NCBI GenBank assembly: GCA_040905265.1
Contig: JBBDRW010000149.1
Span: forward strand, 1-21,284
DNA length: 21,284 nucleotides
Source: JBBDRW01 sp040905265
GTDB taxonomy: Bacteria; Bacteroidota; Rhodothermia; Balneolales; Balneolaceae
Reading direction: 5' to 3'
The notes below the pieces were generated by a model that was not told where the DNA came from, ran no database searches, and saw only the letters and a program-made list of their open reading frames with translations. Below, in pieces: positions 7,463-15,387 of the stretch (positions are counted from its first letter, which is position 1; each line of letters starts with the position of its first letter). A program made the translations under genes and the position numbers.

Positions 7463-9091
7463 TTATACTTCCGTATTCTCAAAATATTTCTTTGTAATCC
7501 TGTATGCGACACCAGAGAGGGCGACAAGGGCGATAATATTAAAGAATGCCATGAGTCCAAGCATCACATCACCAAATGCCCAGATGGTTGTAAGGGTTAC
7601 AACAGCTCCGAAAAAGTGCATTCCAACAAATGCGATCCGGTACCAGAAGATCGATTTGAAACCGAACAGGTATTGGGCTGACCGGTCTCCATAATAGCTC
7701 CAGCTGATCGATGTTGAGATTGCGAAGAGCAGAACGGAAAATGTAACGATAAAGCCCCCTCCCGGCATGATAGGTGCAAGTCCAATCTCAAAAGCTCTGG
7801 AGGTAAGCGGAGCCCCGTTCTCAATAACACCCCCGTAGAGAAAAGCAGGTTGGGCTCCTTCATCCGAAATCAGTACAGGTGTGGTACCTATCCCTTCAAT
7901 CCGGCCCGTAAACGGTTCTGTGAACTGGCTGTCTGTATACATTGTATCCACAGGGACACTGTATCGAAGCATTTCTCCATTCAGGGGGACTCCGTTTTCG
8001 AAATGTAAAACGGAAGGGTCCTGGCCGGTTTCAACACTGTAACTGACAGTTCCGGACCCTGGATCTACCGATGCCGGGTGATACATGTCCCACGCTCCGG
8101 TGGTTACAATCACCAGCCCGGTTATGGTACAGATCATCAGAGTATCAATGAAAGGTTCCAGGAGCGCGACGACTCCTTCCCGCACCGGTTGGTCAGTTTT
8201 TGCAGCAGAGTGAGCAATCGGGGCGGAGCCCTGGCCGGCTTCGTTGGAGAAGAGGCCTCTCTGTACACCATAACTAAGCGTAAAAATAAAGGCTCCCGAT
8301 CCGACACCGAGCAACCCTGCCTGAGGGTTGAATGCATAGGAGATGATGGTCCAGAGAGAGGGGAGGACCTGATCGTAGTTGAGAATCAGAACGATCAGCC
8401 CGCCCAATACGTAAAGGGTAGCCATAAATGGAACCAGGCGGGATGTTACATACCCGATTCGTTTGATTCCCCCAAGTATAACCGCAGCAACCAGGCTCGC
8501 CGTAACCAGGCCTGTAATGGCTGCCGGTATCTGAAAGTCACTATTCATTACATCCGCAACGGTATTGGCCTGGACTGCATTTCCGGTCAGAAAGGCACAA
8601 ATTGCGGCAGAGATTGAGAAGGCAACGGCCAGCCACTTCCAGTTTGGGCCCAGGCCTTTTTCAATGTAGTACATCGGGCCACCCGAAACCGATCCGTCCG
8701 GGTTGGTCGTTCTGAATTTCTGGGCAAGTGTGACTTCTGTGAATTTGATTGCCATGCCAAGTATCGCAGTAATCCACATCCAGAATAGTGCTCCGGGGCC
8801 ACCATAATGGATCGCAAGAGCGACACCGGCAATATTCCCGATACCCACTGTTGCGGAGAGGGCAGTACTCAGGGCCTGAAAATGGTTGATATCCCCATCG
8901 TCATCCGGATCGTCATAGTGGCCGGTCACTACTTTCAATCCGTGACGAAATTGACGAATCTGAATAAATCCGAGCCGGAACGTAATGAAGACTCCGAATG
9001 ATAACAGGATCAGAACCATGGCCGGAAGGTTCTCCGGAGTATTCCAGATCAGGGTTTCCAGCCACGAGATGATTTGTTCAAAGGTCTGCAT
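7463..9091 (-). CDS. AGCS-family sodium/alanine (amino acid) symporter
   Basis: This 542-residue inner-membrane protein belongs to the alanine-or-glycine:cation symporter family, which takes up small neutral amino acids with Na+. Family signatures are clear: ALSATVGIGNIAGVALAI (about 76-93), then HYGGPGALFWMW, VSGGPMYYIEKGLG (135-148), and RGLFSNEAGQGSAPIAHSAA (278-297). About eleven hydrophobic segments are visible. A soluble insert of roughly 95 residues (about 338-434) sits between a membrane segment ending TTGAW and the segment starting LTSRAFEIG. This explains the length above the usual 450-490. Substrate is not readable from the sequence. The ATG has no Shine-Dalgarno sequence. lptC starts 36 bases beyond its stop on the same strand, so the three genes may share a transcript despite unrelated roles. 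Confidence 0.94.
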   Translation of the reverse strand: MQTFEQIISWLETLIWNTPENLPAMVLILLSFGVFITFRLGFIQIRQFRHGLKVVTGHYDDPDDDGDINHFQALSTALSATVGIGNIAGVALAIHYGGPGALFWMWITAILGMAIKFTEVTLAQKFRTTNPDGSVSGGPMYYIEKGLGPNWKWLAVAFSISAAICAFLTGNAVQANTVADVMNSDFQIPAAITGLVTASLVAAVILGGIKRIGYVTSRLVPFMATLYVLGGLIVLILNYDQVLPSLWTIISYAFNPQAGLLGVGSGAFIFTLSYGVQRGLFSNEAGQGSAPIAHSAAKTDQPVREGVVALLEPFIDTLMICTITGLVIVTTGAWDMYHPASVDPGSGTVSYSVETGQDPSVLHFENGVPLNGEMLRYSVPVDTMYTDSQFTEPFTGRIEGIGTTPVLISDEGAQPAFLYGGVIENGAPLTSRAFEIGLAPIMPGGGFIVTFSVLLFAISTSISWSYYGDRSAQYLFGFKSIFWYRIAFVGMHFFGAVVTLTTIWAFGDVMLGLMAFFNIIALVALSGVAYRITKKYFENTEV

Positions 9092-9421
9092 AAGGTATTG
9101 AGTCTGTTTGGAGATTTTGCAAAAAGACGCTCATTATTTGTACGCAAAGGGATTTTGCAAAGTCTCCTGTTCATTGAGAATACGAGATCGAAGGTATAAA
9201 AGATTTTGGAAAGTAGTAGAGATTTTCGGTATTCACAGGAATGGTGATCCGAAACCATTAAAAAAATATCAAAAAAAGCGAACCCGGAGACGGTTTAGTT
9301 TGTTACTGTGTCGCAAGCTTTTACTACATTCTGCAAGATGTAATCTCCGGAGATGTTTACTGCGTTAACATCCTGAGCGGGAGATCATCTGATCAATTAA
9401 CCGGAAATAATACCCACTATT
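9092..9421. other. Divergent spacer between the symporter and HU genes
   Basis: This 330-base AT-rich stretch has no convincing gene; one open frame is highly basic and lacks any family signature. It holds repeated GATTTT motifs (9113, 9151, 9202, 9221), a 12-base perfect palindrome ATCTCCGGAGAT at 9343-9354, and a possible HU promoter at 9299-9329 (TTTG, 19-base gap, TACTACAT). The large leader and repeat content suggest a regulated region, but no regulator can be named. Confidence 0.6.
9113..9233 (+). repeat. GATTTTGCAAA-type repeats upstream of the HU gene
   Basis: Two close copies, GATTTTGCAAAAAG (9113) and GATTTTGCAAAG (9151), are followed by a variant GATTTTGGAAAG (9202) and a shorter GATTTTCGG (9221). 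TACG follows the first two after 28 and 30 bases, and TATT follows the third after 28. The second copy matches, over about 35 bases with small gaps, the sequence upstream of rnr. Promoter elements (TTTG about 21-23 bases before TA) or regulator sites are both possible. Confidence 0.45.
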
Positions 9422-9712
9422 ATGACGAAAGCCGATATCGTAGACATCATTTCCTCATCCACAGGGTTAACAAAAGTTGAAACGGAAGCTGTTGTAAAAG
9501 GTTTTTTGGAAACGGTGATTGATGCCATGAAACATGGTGAAACGATTGAGTTAAGGGGTTTTGGCAGCTTCAAGGTTGTAAAACGCGCACAGCGAGTAGC
9601 CAGAAATCCGAAAACGAATGAAGAGGTAATCGTCCCTGAGCAGTATGTGCCTACCTTGAAAATCTCAAGGGATTTCAAAGAGAGTGTAAACGAAGCAATG
9701 CAGAGCGGGTAA
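9422..9712 (+). CDS. HU/IHF-family nucleoid DNA-binding protein
   Basis: The 96-residue product is a standard member of the HU/IHF family: small dimeric proteins that bend DNA and organise the nucleoid. The helical N-terminus (MTKADIVDIISSSTGLTK) is followed by the family signature ELRGFGSFKVVKRAQR (about 43-58). The beta-arm ARNPKTNEEVIVPEQYVPTL then carries the Arg-Asn-Pro tip that inserts into the minor groove. The C-terminal helix ends in NEAMQSG. The IHF-like RNPKT arm and length fit Bacteroidota HU/IHF-type proteins; whether it acts as HU or as an IHF-like subunit cannot be decided. It stands alone on its strand, 20 bases tail to tail from the barrel-protein gene, with only a weak GAAG/CTTC hairpin between. 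No Shine-Dalgarno sequence. Confidence 0.95.
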   Translation: MTKADIVDIISSSTGLTKVETEAVVKGFLETVIDAMKHGETIELRGFGSFKVVKRAQRVARNPKTNEEVIVPEQYVPTLKISRDFKESVNEAMQSG

Positions 9713-9732
9713 AGAAGGTTTTACAAAGCTTC

Positions 9733-12700
9733 CTAGAAATCAATTCCGATGCTAAAGTAGTGGATCGGTTTGGTGTTAAATCCTCCCTGTTCATAAGCCC
9801 ACCCGACATCATAGCGGAAGGGAAGCCCCAGTAGAATGGTCCGGAGTCCGAATCCGGCGCCAACCAGTATATCTCCGTCGATATATGTAGCCGGAAAATT
9901 GGTAGGTTCATCAGAGATTTGTCCTGTATTCGGGTCCAGGAATACCTCTTCCCGTTTGGCTATGTTGAAATCAAGCCCGGCCGGATTTTCGTGAAAAACA
10001 ATGGGCTGTCCGGTTGACGAATCTGTAAACCGCGAGTAACGGATCGGAAATCCCCATGCAGACCCGATATCCATAAATGCTGTTCCCGTGATGTTGTAGA
10101 GCGGGAGGATCGGAATCGGGCCGGGAAGGATTGCAGCAAAGAGCGGAAACCGAAACTCGGCGTTAATCAGTGTAAAATTGTCGCCATAAAGTGTATTGTA
10201 AGGATGGCCGCGCAACGGGGTAGCAGGCAGAGTGAAGAATGTATCGGCCAGCCTTTCGAACGGAATCTCATTGTCCGACCACTTCTGATTGATCCAGCCC
10301 ATCATACCGCCCATGAAAAACGTCTGTGAATCCCGGCCGAAGGAGGAAGCGCCGGCGCCTCTGAGCGAGATGGAGTAGCCCATCCCGAGATTCAGGTATT
10401 GTCGGTAGTCTCCAAGTAACGAAACAAATTGCGGGGAACCGGAAAAAGCCGGCGGGCTTCCGGAGAGCCTTGCCGAGTATCGTCTGCCGCCGACCGGTGT
10501 GATTGATCTCGGATTATAGACCGTATAATCTGCCGTATAACTAACCTGCGGGTATAGAAATATGGAGTCCTCATTGTCAACTGCCGGCTCCCCGATTCCG
10601 CGGACGGAACTGAAGTCCCTGGAGATCCCGATCAGGGTTGCTCCATAGTCTACACGTTCATAGCGGTTCAGGGGATATTGGAAATCGATTCCGCCGCCAT
10701 ACGTGCGGAATCGGAGTAGCTCACCACTGAACGTCTGATAGTTTCTGGACTGGTGGAATATACTGGCGAAGAGATTGGTTCGCTGACGCAGGTATCCATA
10801 CTGCAGGAAGTAGTCACTGTTTCGCAGGTCCAATACAAGGTTTGTACCGAGAGAAAGCCTGTGGTCTCCGAGCAGATCGCTAAGTTCAAACATCGCTACA
10901 GCTCCGCCGCCGTAGTACGTGTCGATCTGGCCGTATGCATAGTTGAAATCGGGCGAAAACCGGAGCTGGTATTGGCGCGGCTGGTACCGTTGATCTTCCG
11001 TGATATTGTTTTCCGGCTCAAACTTTCTCGGGTCATCTCTCAGTTCAAGGGTCGAATCCCGAACGACAGTCTCGCCGAATACATAGTTCCGAAAGTCGAT
11101 CTGCCCCTCCTCACGATCCTGTGTGGTATCCCTGTCTCCGGTTTCAGCAACTACAGGTACACCACTGCCGGAGGGGGGAGGCTGTGGTGACGCAAGGATT
11201 ACCCGGTTCCCTTCCGTCCGGCGGTCAATGATCTGTTTTGCGAAGCGAGTTGCCGGAACTCTCTCGAACTGGGATTCGGATGCGCGGCGTTCAGCCCAAT
11301 AATTGAGCGTAAGGTCTGAGTCAAACCGGCGATCAAACGGTGCCCTCATCATAAAGATATCGATGTATCCGCTGTTAAGCCCGTTAAAGGCGAGCCGGCT
11401 GCCGTCGGCAGTAATGGAGAGCTGCATTGCGCCTACCCTCAGGTTGGTAAGAGGGGTGCCTGAACGGCTATCCCAGTTGTACTCATAAATGTTGGGAATT
11501 CCATTCTTGTCAGAGATATAGACCATTCGCCCGTCTCTTGTCAGTGACGGTTGACTGTTGGACCAGCCGGGTTCATTTGTAATCCGCTCAATGGAGGCGG
11601 AACCAAGCCGAATCGCATAGATATCGGTCTCATAGACGAACTCATTTTGTAATATGGAGTAGCCGGCCAGATGCTGTCCGGCAGTTAGCCTGTCACCGCG
11701 GTTGGAGACAAAGTATACCGTTTCCGAGTCCGGGCCCCATGCAGGTTCCCGATCAGAAAAGACGTCATAGGTCAGATTGGTGATCTCATCGGTCTGAAGG
11801 TTGTAGACAAAAATACTTTGATAGGCCCCTTCATTTCCGTCAAAAGCAATTTTGGTGCCGTCCGGGGACCATGCAACAGAGTTGATCGCATCGATTTGCG
11901 GGAATCTAATTGTCTGTACATCACCCGATTCGTAGTCGACAAGGGCAAGGTTGTAGCTGCCATCAGATTTGCTGGAGAGAGCGATTCGCCGTCCGTCCGG
12001 AGACCAGGATAGGTTTGGATTCAGGATATTGAGCTCTTCAAACATCGGGCTGTCTTCACCCCTTATCAATATTTTCAACCGTTCACCGGTAATCGCACTG
12101 ACAACGACTACATCGAAGACTCCCCGGCGGTTGGAGAGGAATGCAATCCGGTCACCCGCAGGAGAAATTGCCGGGCTGGTATTGTAGGAGCCGAATTCAC
12201 TCCGGGAGGAGACCCTGCTTGCAACCTGTTCTATCGGCTGGCGCTCCGCGACTTCCGGAAAATATCTCTGTTGAAGATAATCTTTCCAGCGTCTGCTCAG
12301 TTCTTCGGGATCAAGCCCGGTCGACTGAAGAAGCCCCTGTTGAACACTTCTGGATGTACGAACCCTCTGAAGTATTTCTGTGATCTTGGACCTGCCATAC
12401 TCCTCTTCGATGAAATTCCAGAAGGATTGTCCACCCCGATAGGAGAAGTAGCCGCTCAACTGAGGCAGATCCGGCATGTAGTTGTTGATAATTCCATCCC
12501 GGATGTACATATCTGTCTGTGTATCCCATCCAAGGGCCAGGTATTCTGCAAGTCCCTCCTCGAACCAGAGCGGAAGCTGAAGCTGTATGTTGTGCCGGAT
12601 TATCGATTGAATCCCGCCACCGTAGTACATATCGTTGACAACAGCATGTGTCAGCTCGTGCTGGAGTGTACGCCGAAAATCGGCATAATCTCCCATATAG

Positions 12701-13092
12701 GGTTGCGTCATCCTGTTTTTGAATTTGTCAGTGACTCCTCCGATTCCCTGTGCATCCACTGGCAGCTGAACTACATTGGTTTGGGAGAAATCGCTATGCG
12801 AATCGTAAATGATGACCGGGATCCGATCATTGAGCGTATGGCCGAAATCCTCTGTCAGTTGCATCAGGCTGGACTCTACTGTCTCCGCGGTGAACTGTGC
12901 CAGATGGTAGTTTTTCTGGTCGTAGTAGTAGATGTCAAAATGTTCGGTCTGGATGTATCTCCAGTCAAACGCTTCGTATTGAACCCGGTTTTTCCCAAAG
13001 ACAAAATATTGAGCCAGCAGTTCTTCAGCGGCAGACATGCCGGCAAATAAAAACAGGACCAATAGAAGCGATGCATTTTTAGGAATTCGCAT
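9733..13092 (-). CDS. Metallopeptidase-like/PD40 propeller/Omp85-like barrel protein
   Basis: This 1119-residue exported protein has three parts. After a signal peptide (about 1-22) comes a gluzincin-like domain with QHELTHAVV (His145, Glu146, His149) and LWFEEGLAEYLA (Glu179 as likely third zinc ligand). Then comes a TolB/PD40-type beta-propeller (about 300-585) with repeated SWSPDG, AWSPDG and AWGPDS phrases. After a Pro/Gln-rich linker, a C-terminal outer-membrane barrel (about 705-1119) carries LRGHPYNTLYGDNFTLINAE, like the Omp85 loop-6 RG motif and following strand. It also has FMDIGSAWG and a terminal Phe in a beta-signal-like strand (HYFSIGIDF). No POTRA domains are seen. The zinc ligands look intact, so peptidase activity is possible but not shown. 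It lies 17 bases after rnr and probably shares its transcript. Confidence 0.85.
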   Translation of the reverse strand: MRIPKNASLLLVLFLFAGMSAAEELLAQYFVFGKNRVQYEAFDWRYIQTEHFDIYYYDQKNYHLAQFTAETVESSLMQLTEDFGHTLNDRIPVIIYDSHSDFSQTNVVQLPVDAQGIGGVTDKFKNRMTQPYMGDYADFRRTLQHELTHAVVNDMYYGGGIQSIIRHNIQLQLPLWFEEGLAEYLALGWDTQTDMYIRDGIINNYMPDLPQLSGYFSYRGGQSFWNFIEEEYGRSKITEILQRVRTSRSVQQGLLQSTGLDPEELSRRWKDYLQQRYFPEVAERQPIEQVASRVSSRSEFGSYNTSPAISPAGDRIAFLSNRRGVFDVVVVSAITGERLKILIRGEDSPMFEELNILNPNLSWSPDGRRIALSSKSDGSYNLALVDYESGDVQTIRFPQIDAINSVAWSPDGTKIAFDGNEGAYQSIFVYNLQTDEITNLTYDVFSDREPAWGPDSETVYFVSNRGDRLTAGQHLAGYSILQNEFVYETDIYAIRLGSASIERITNEPGWSNSQPSLTRDGRMVYISDKNGIPNIYEYNWDSRSGTPLTNLRVGAMQLSITADGSRLAFNGLNSGYIDIFMMRAPFDRRFDSDLTLNYWAERRASESQFERVPATRFAKQIIDRRTEGNRVILASPQPPPSGSGVPVVAETGDRDTTQDREEGQIDFRNYVFGETVVRDSTLELRDDPRKFEPENNITEDQRYQPRQYQLRFSPDFNYAYGQIDTYYGGGAVAMFELSDLLGDHRLSLGTNLVLDLRNSDYFLQYGYLRQRTNLFASIFHQSRNYQTFSGELLRFRTYGGGIDFQYPLNRYERVDYGATLIGISRDFSSVRGIGEPAVDNEDSIFLYPQVSYTADYTVYNPRSITPVGGRRYSARLSGSPPAFSGSPQFVSLLGDYRQYLNLGMGYSISLRGAGASSFGRDSQTFFMGGMMGWINQKWSDNEIPFERLADTFFTLPATPLRGHPYNTLYGDNFTLINAEFRFPLFAAILPGPIPILPLYNITGTAFMDIGSAWGFPIRYSRFTDSSTGQPIVFHENPAGLDFNIAKREEVFLDPNTGQISDEPTNFPATYIDGDILVGAGFGLRTILLGLPFRYDVGWAYEQGGFNTKPIHYFSIGIDF

Positions 13093-13109
13093 AACGATAT
13101 GAAAATCAG

Positions 13110-15263
13110 TTAATTATCGGAAAGTGTAAGATCGATTTGACGGCGATCCAAATTGGTATTGGTCACCTTCGCCCGAATCTCATCTCCAAGTCTGTACTGT
13201 TTACCTTTCGATTTCCCAGTCAGATTATGTCGTTGGGGATTGTAAATATAGTAATCATCCTTCAGATCACTAACGCGAATCATGCCGTCGCAGTACACAT
13301 CTTTCAGATTTACATACAATCCGTTCTCAGTTACACCACTGATGACTCCGTCAAAGGATTCACCAATCCTGTCAGAGAGAAACTCAACCTGTTTAAGCTT
13401 TACTGAATCCCGCTCCGCCTGAATAGCAGAACGTTCTTTTTCGCTGCAGTGTTCGCCGCTATGAACGAGCTCTTCATATGTATACTCCTGCCCGCCTCCC
13501 CGGTATCGTTTGAGGAGCCTGTGGACAATCACATCAGGATAACGGCGAATCGGGCTTGTAAAGTGTGCATAATGTGCAAACCCAAGGCCGAAATGACCAA
13601 TATTTTCCGGACTGTAGACCGCTTTTGACATGGATCGGAGGATCAGGTCATTGATAATATGTTCCAGAGAGGTATCCTCGACCTGTTCCAGAAGCTCATT
13701 GATATCTTTTGAAGTGACTTTTTTCTTTACATCAAATTCAATTCCGAGCGGCTTCACGTTTTCACGGATGTTAAAGAGTTTTTCCAGGTCTGGCTGGTCG
13801 TGAATCCTGTAAAAGAAAGGATAATGTTTCATCGATTTCCCCTTGCCGGCCTTTTTGCGCAGTTGTTCGATGTGGAATGCCACCGTTCGGTTTGCCATCA
13901 GCATGCACTCTTCAATAAGCCGGTGGGCAAAGAGTCTTTCTTTGACGATAACATCAACAGGTTTCCCTTTCTCATCAAGGATAAACTTTGGTTCCGGTGT
14001 CTCGAAGTTGATGGACCCCTGTTTGAATCGATTCTCCAGCAAGGTTTTTGCCATCGTTTCCAGTGATTTGAGCTGTGGCTTGAACGGGTGGTTCGCTCCA
14101 TCCAGAATCTCCTGAACTTCATCATAGACAAACCGCTGCTTGGAGTGGATAATGGTCTCTTCTATCGAGTAATCTACAAGGCTTCCATGCGGTGTAATCT
14201 CCATAAAGCAGCTGAAGGTCAGTTTATCTTCCTCCGGCCTCAGGCTGCAGACACCATTACTCAATACTTCTGGAAGCATTGGGATTACCCGGTCAACCAT
14301 ATAGACACTGGTTGCCCGTTCAATCGCTTCATCGTCCAGCACCGAACCTCTGGGCAGATAGTGTGTCACGTCGGCGATATGAACGCCAAGGTAGTAGTTC
14401 CCGTTGTCAAGCATCTGGATACTCAGGGCATCGTCAAAATCTTTAGCATCCGCGGGGTCAATCGTGAATGTGATTTCGTCCCGCAGGTCTCTCCGACGGC
14501 TGATCTCCTCATCGCTGATGGTTGTATCGATTGAATCGGCAAAGGATTCCACTTCAGGTGGGAAGGTGGCATCAAACTGTTGTTCAGAGAGTATGGAGAG
14601 AATGTTGGCTTCATTACTCCCCGCTTTTCCAAGATTGCGGACGATAGCTGCCTGTGGGTATCCACGGACATCATCCCACTGAATCAGTTTAAAGGTTACC
14701 TTGTCTCCCGGTTTGGCCCCTTTCAGGTCCTTGGAGTCAACAAAAAAGTCAGTACGGGAAGAGTGCTGATCCGACCGGATCAGGTAGGTGTTCTCTGCCG
14801 GAGAGTCGAGTGTGCCGACAAAAAGACTTTTGCCCCGTTTTACGACGTCAACAATCTGGCCGCTCGGTTTATGACTCTTCTCGTGATAGTGGGTAATCTT
14901 CACCCGTACAGTATCACCGTCCAATGCCGTGCCGAGATAGCGTGAGGAGACTTTTATATCTTGGTCTCTCCCTTCAACGATCACATATCCGTCTCCACGG
15001 CTGGTTACATCCAGCCGGCCTTCATAAATCGGGTCGTCAACGGCCTCGACTTCATTGATGCTCACCAGATTTCCTCTGGTCATCCGGATCTGATCTTTGT
15101 TTCGAAGCGTATAGAGTGCTTTTTTTAATTTCTCTTCACCTTTTTTCCCCTTCATATCGAGCGCTTCCTGCAACAGGGGGCCCGGAATATTTGCATCCGG
15201 GTAGGATCGCAATATTTGAAGTATCTCTTTTTCCAGTGATGTCAGTTTCTTTTTTCTACTCAT
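13110..15263 (-). CDS. rnr: Ribonuclease R
   Basis: RNase R is a cytoplasmic 3'-5' exoribonuclease of the RNB family that degrades structured RNA, including rRNA and mRNA fragments. The 717-residue product has an N-terminal winged-helix part (about 5-70, with LEKEILQILRSYPDANIPGPLL) and two cold-shock-like RNA-binding domains (about 78-215). The RNB catalytic domain contains FTIDPADAKDFDDALS with Asp269, Asp275, Asp277 and Asp278 coordinating Mg2+. It also contains GFAHYAHFTSPIRRYPDVIVHR near its end. An S1 domain (about 638-717) completes it. E. coli RNase R is longer mainly through a basic C-terminal tail that is absent here. The ATG has no Shine-Dalgarno sequence. A GATTTTGCAAAG element lies about 45 bases upstream. 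Confidence 0.97.
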   Translation of the reverse strand: MSRKKKLTSLEKEILQILRSYPDANIPGPLLQEALDMKGKKGEEKLKKALYTLRNKDQIRMTRGNLVSINEVEAVDDPIYEGRLDVTSRGDGYVIVEGRDQDIKVSSRYLGTALDGDTVRVKITHYHEKSHKPSGQIVDVVKRGKSLFVGTLDSPAENTYLIRSDQHSSRTDFFVDSKDLKGAKPGDKVTFKLIQWDDVRGYPQAAIVRNLGKAGSNEANILSILSEQQFDATFPPEVESFADSIDTTISDEEISRRRDLRDEITFTIDPADAKDFDDALSIQMLDNGNYYLGVHIADVTHYLPRGSVLDDEAIERATSVYMVDRVIPMLPEVLSNGVCSLRPEEDKLTFSCFMEITPHGSLVDYSIEETIIHSKQRFVYDEVQEILDGANHPFKPQLKSLETMAKTLLENRFKQGSINFETPEPKFILDEKGKPVDVIVKERLFAHRLIEECMLMANRTVAFHIEQLRKKAGKGKSMKHYPFFYRIHDQPDLEKLFNIRENVKPLGIEFDVKKKVTSKDINELLEQVEDTSLEHIINDLILRSMSKAVYSPENIGHFGLGFAHYAHFTSPIRRYPDVIVHRLLKRYRGGGQEYTYEELVHSGEHCSEKERSAIQAERDSVKLKQVEFLSDRIGESFDGVISGVTENGLYVNLKDVYCDGMIRVSDLKDDYYIYNPQRHNLTGKSKGKQYRLGDEIRAKVTNTNLDRRQIDLTLSDN

Positions 15264-15287
15264 TCAATTGTTTATTTCTGATTAATA

Positions 15288-15319
15288 CGTATCTCATGGT
15301 AAGAAGGCTTTGCAAAATC
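15288..15319 (-). promoter_or_regulatory. Possible rnr promoter or regulator site
   Basis: On the minus strand GATTTTGCAAAG (15319-15308) is followed, 21 bases after its TTTG, by TACGTATT (15291-15284). The arrangement resembles a Bacteroidota -33/-7 promoter (TTTG, about 20 bases, TAnnTTTG), and the ATG follows 25 bases or so after TACG. The same 12-mer with similar downstream sequence occurs at 9151 in the symporter/HU spacer. The element overlaps a nested hairpin at 15302-15334. Confidence 0.4.
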
Positions 15320-15334
15320 GCAATTCCGCCTTCT
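15302..15334. repeat. Nested inverted repeat between rnr and tamB-like
   Basis: The outer arms AGAAGGC (15302-15308) and GCCTTCT (15328-15334) enclose inner arms TTGC (15310-15313) and GCAA (15320-15323) with a 6-base loop. The inner part coincides with the GATTTTGCAAAG element. No T-run follows on the minus strand, so it is not a convincing terminator for the tamB-like gene ending at 15388. It could be an operator or an mRNA hairpin. Confidence 0.4.
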
Positions 15335-15387
15335 AAATGTATATTTTTTATGTCAGGCTGAGTTGTTGATATAATGGCCTGTCTGTT

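Noticed and set aside
9108..9368. Plus-strand open frame of 86 codons in the symporter/HU spacer
   Set aside because: It is extremely rich in Arg, Lys and Cys, lies in a repeat-containing AT-rich spacer, and resembles no known protein.
12271..13050. Plus-strand open frame of 259 codons opposite the barrel-protein gene
   Set aside because: It lies wholly within a well-supported minus-strand gene whose motifs (HELTH, PD40 repeats) are clear. The product shows no domain.
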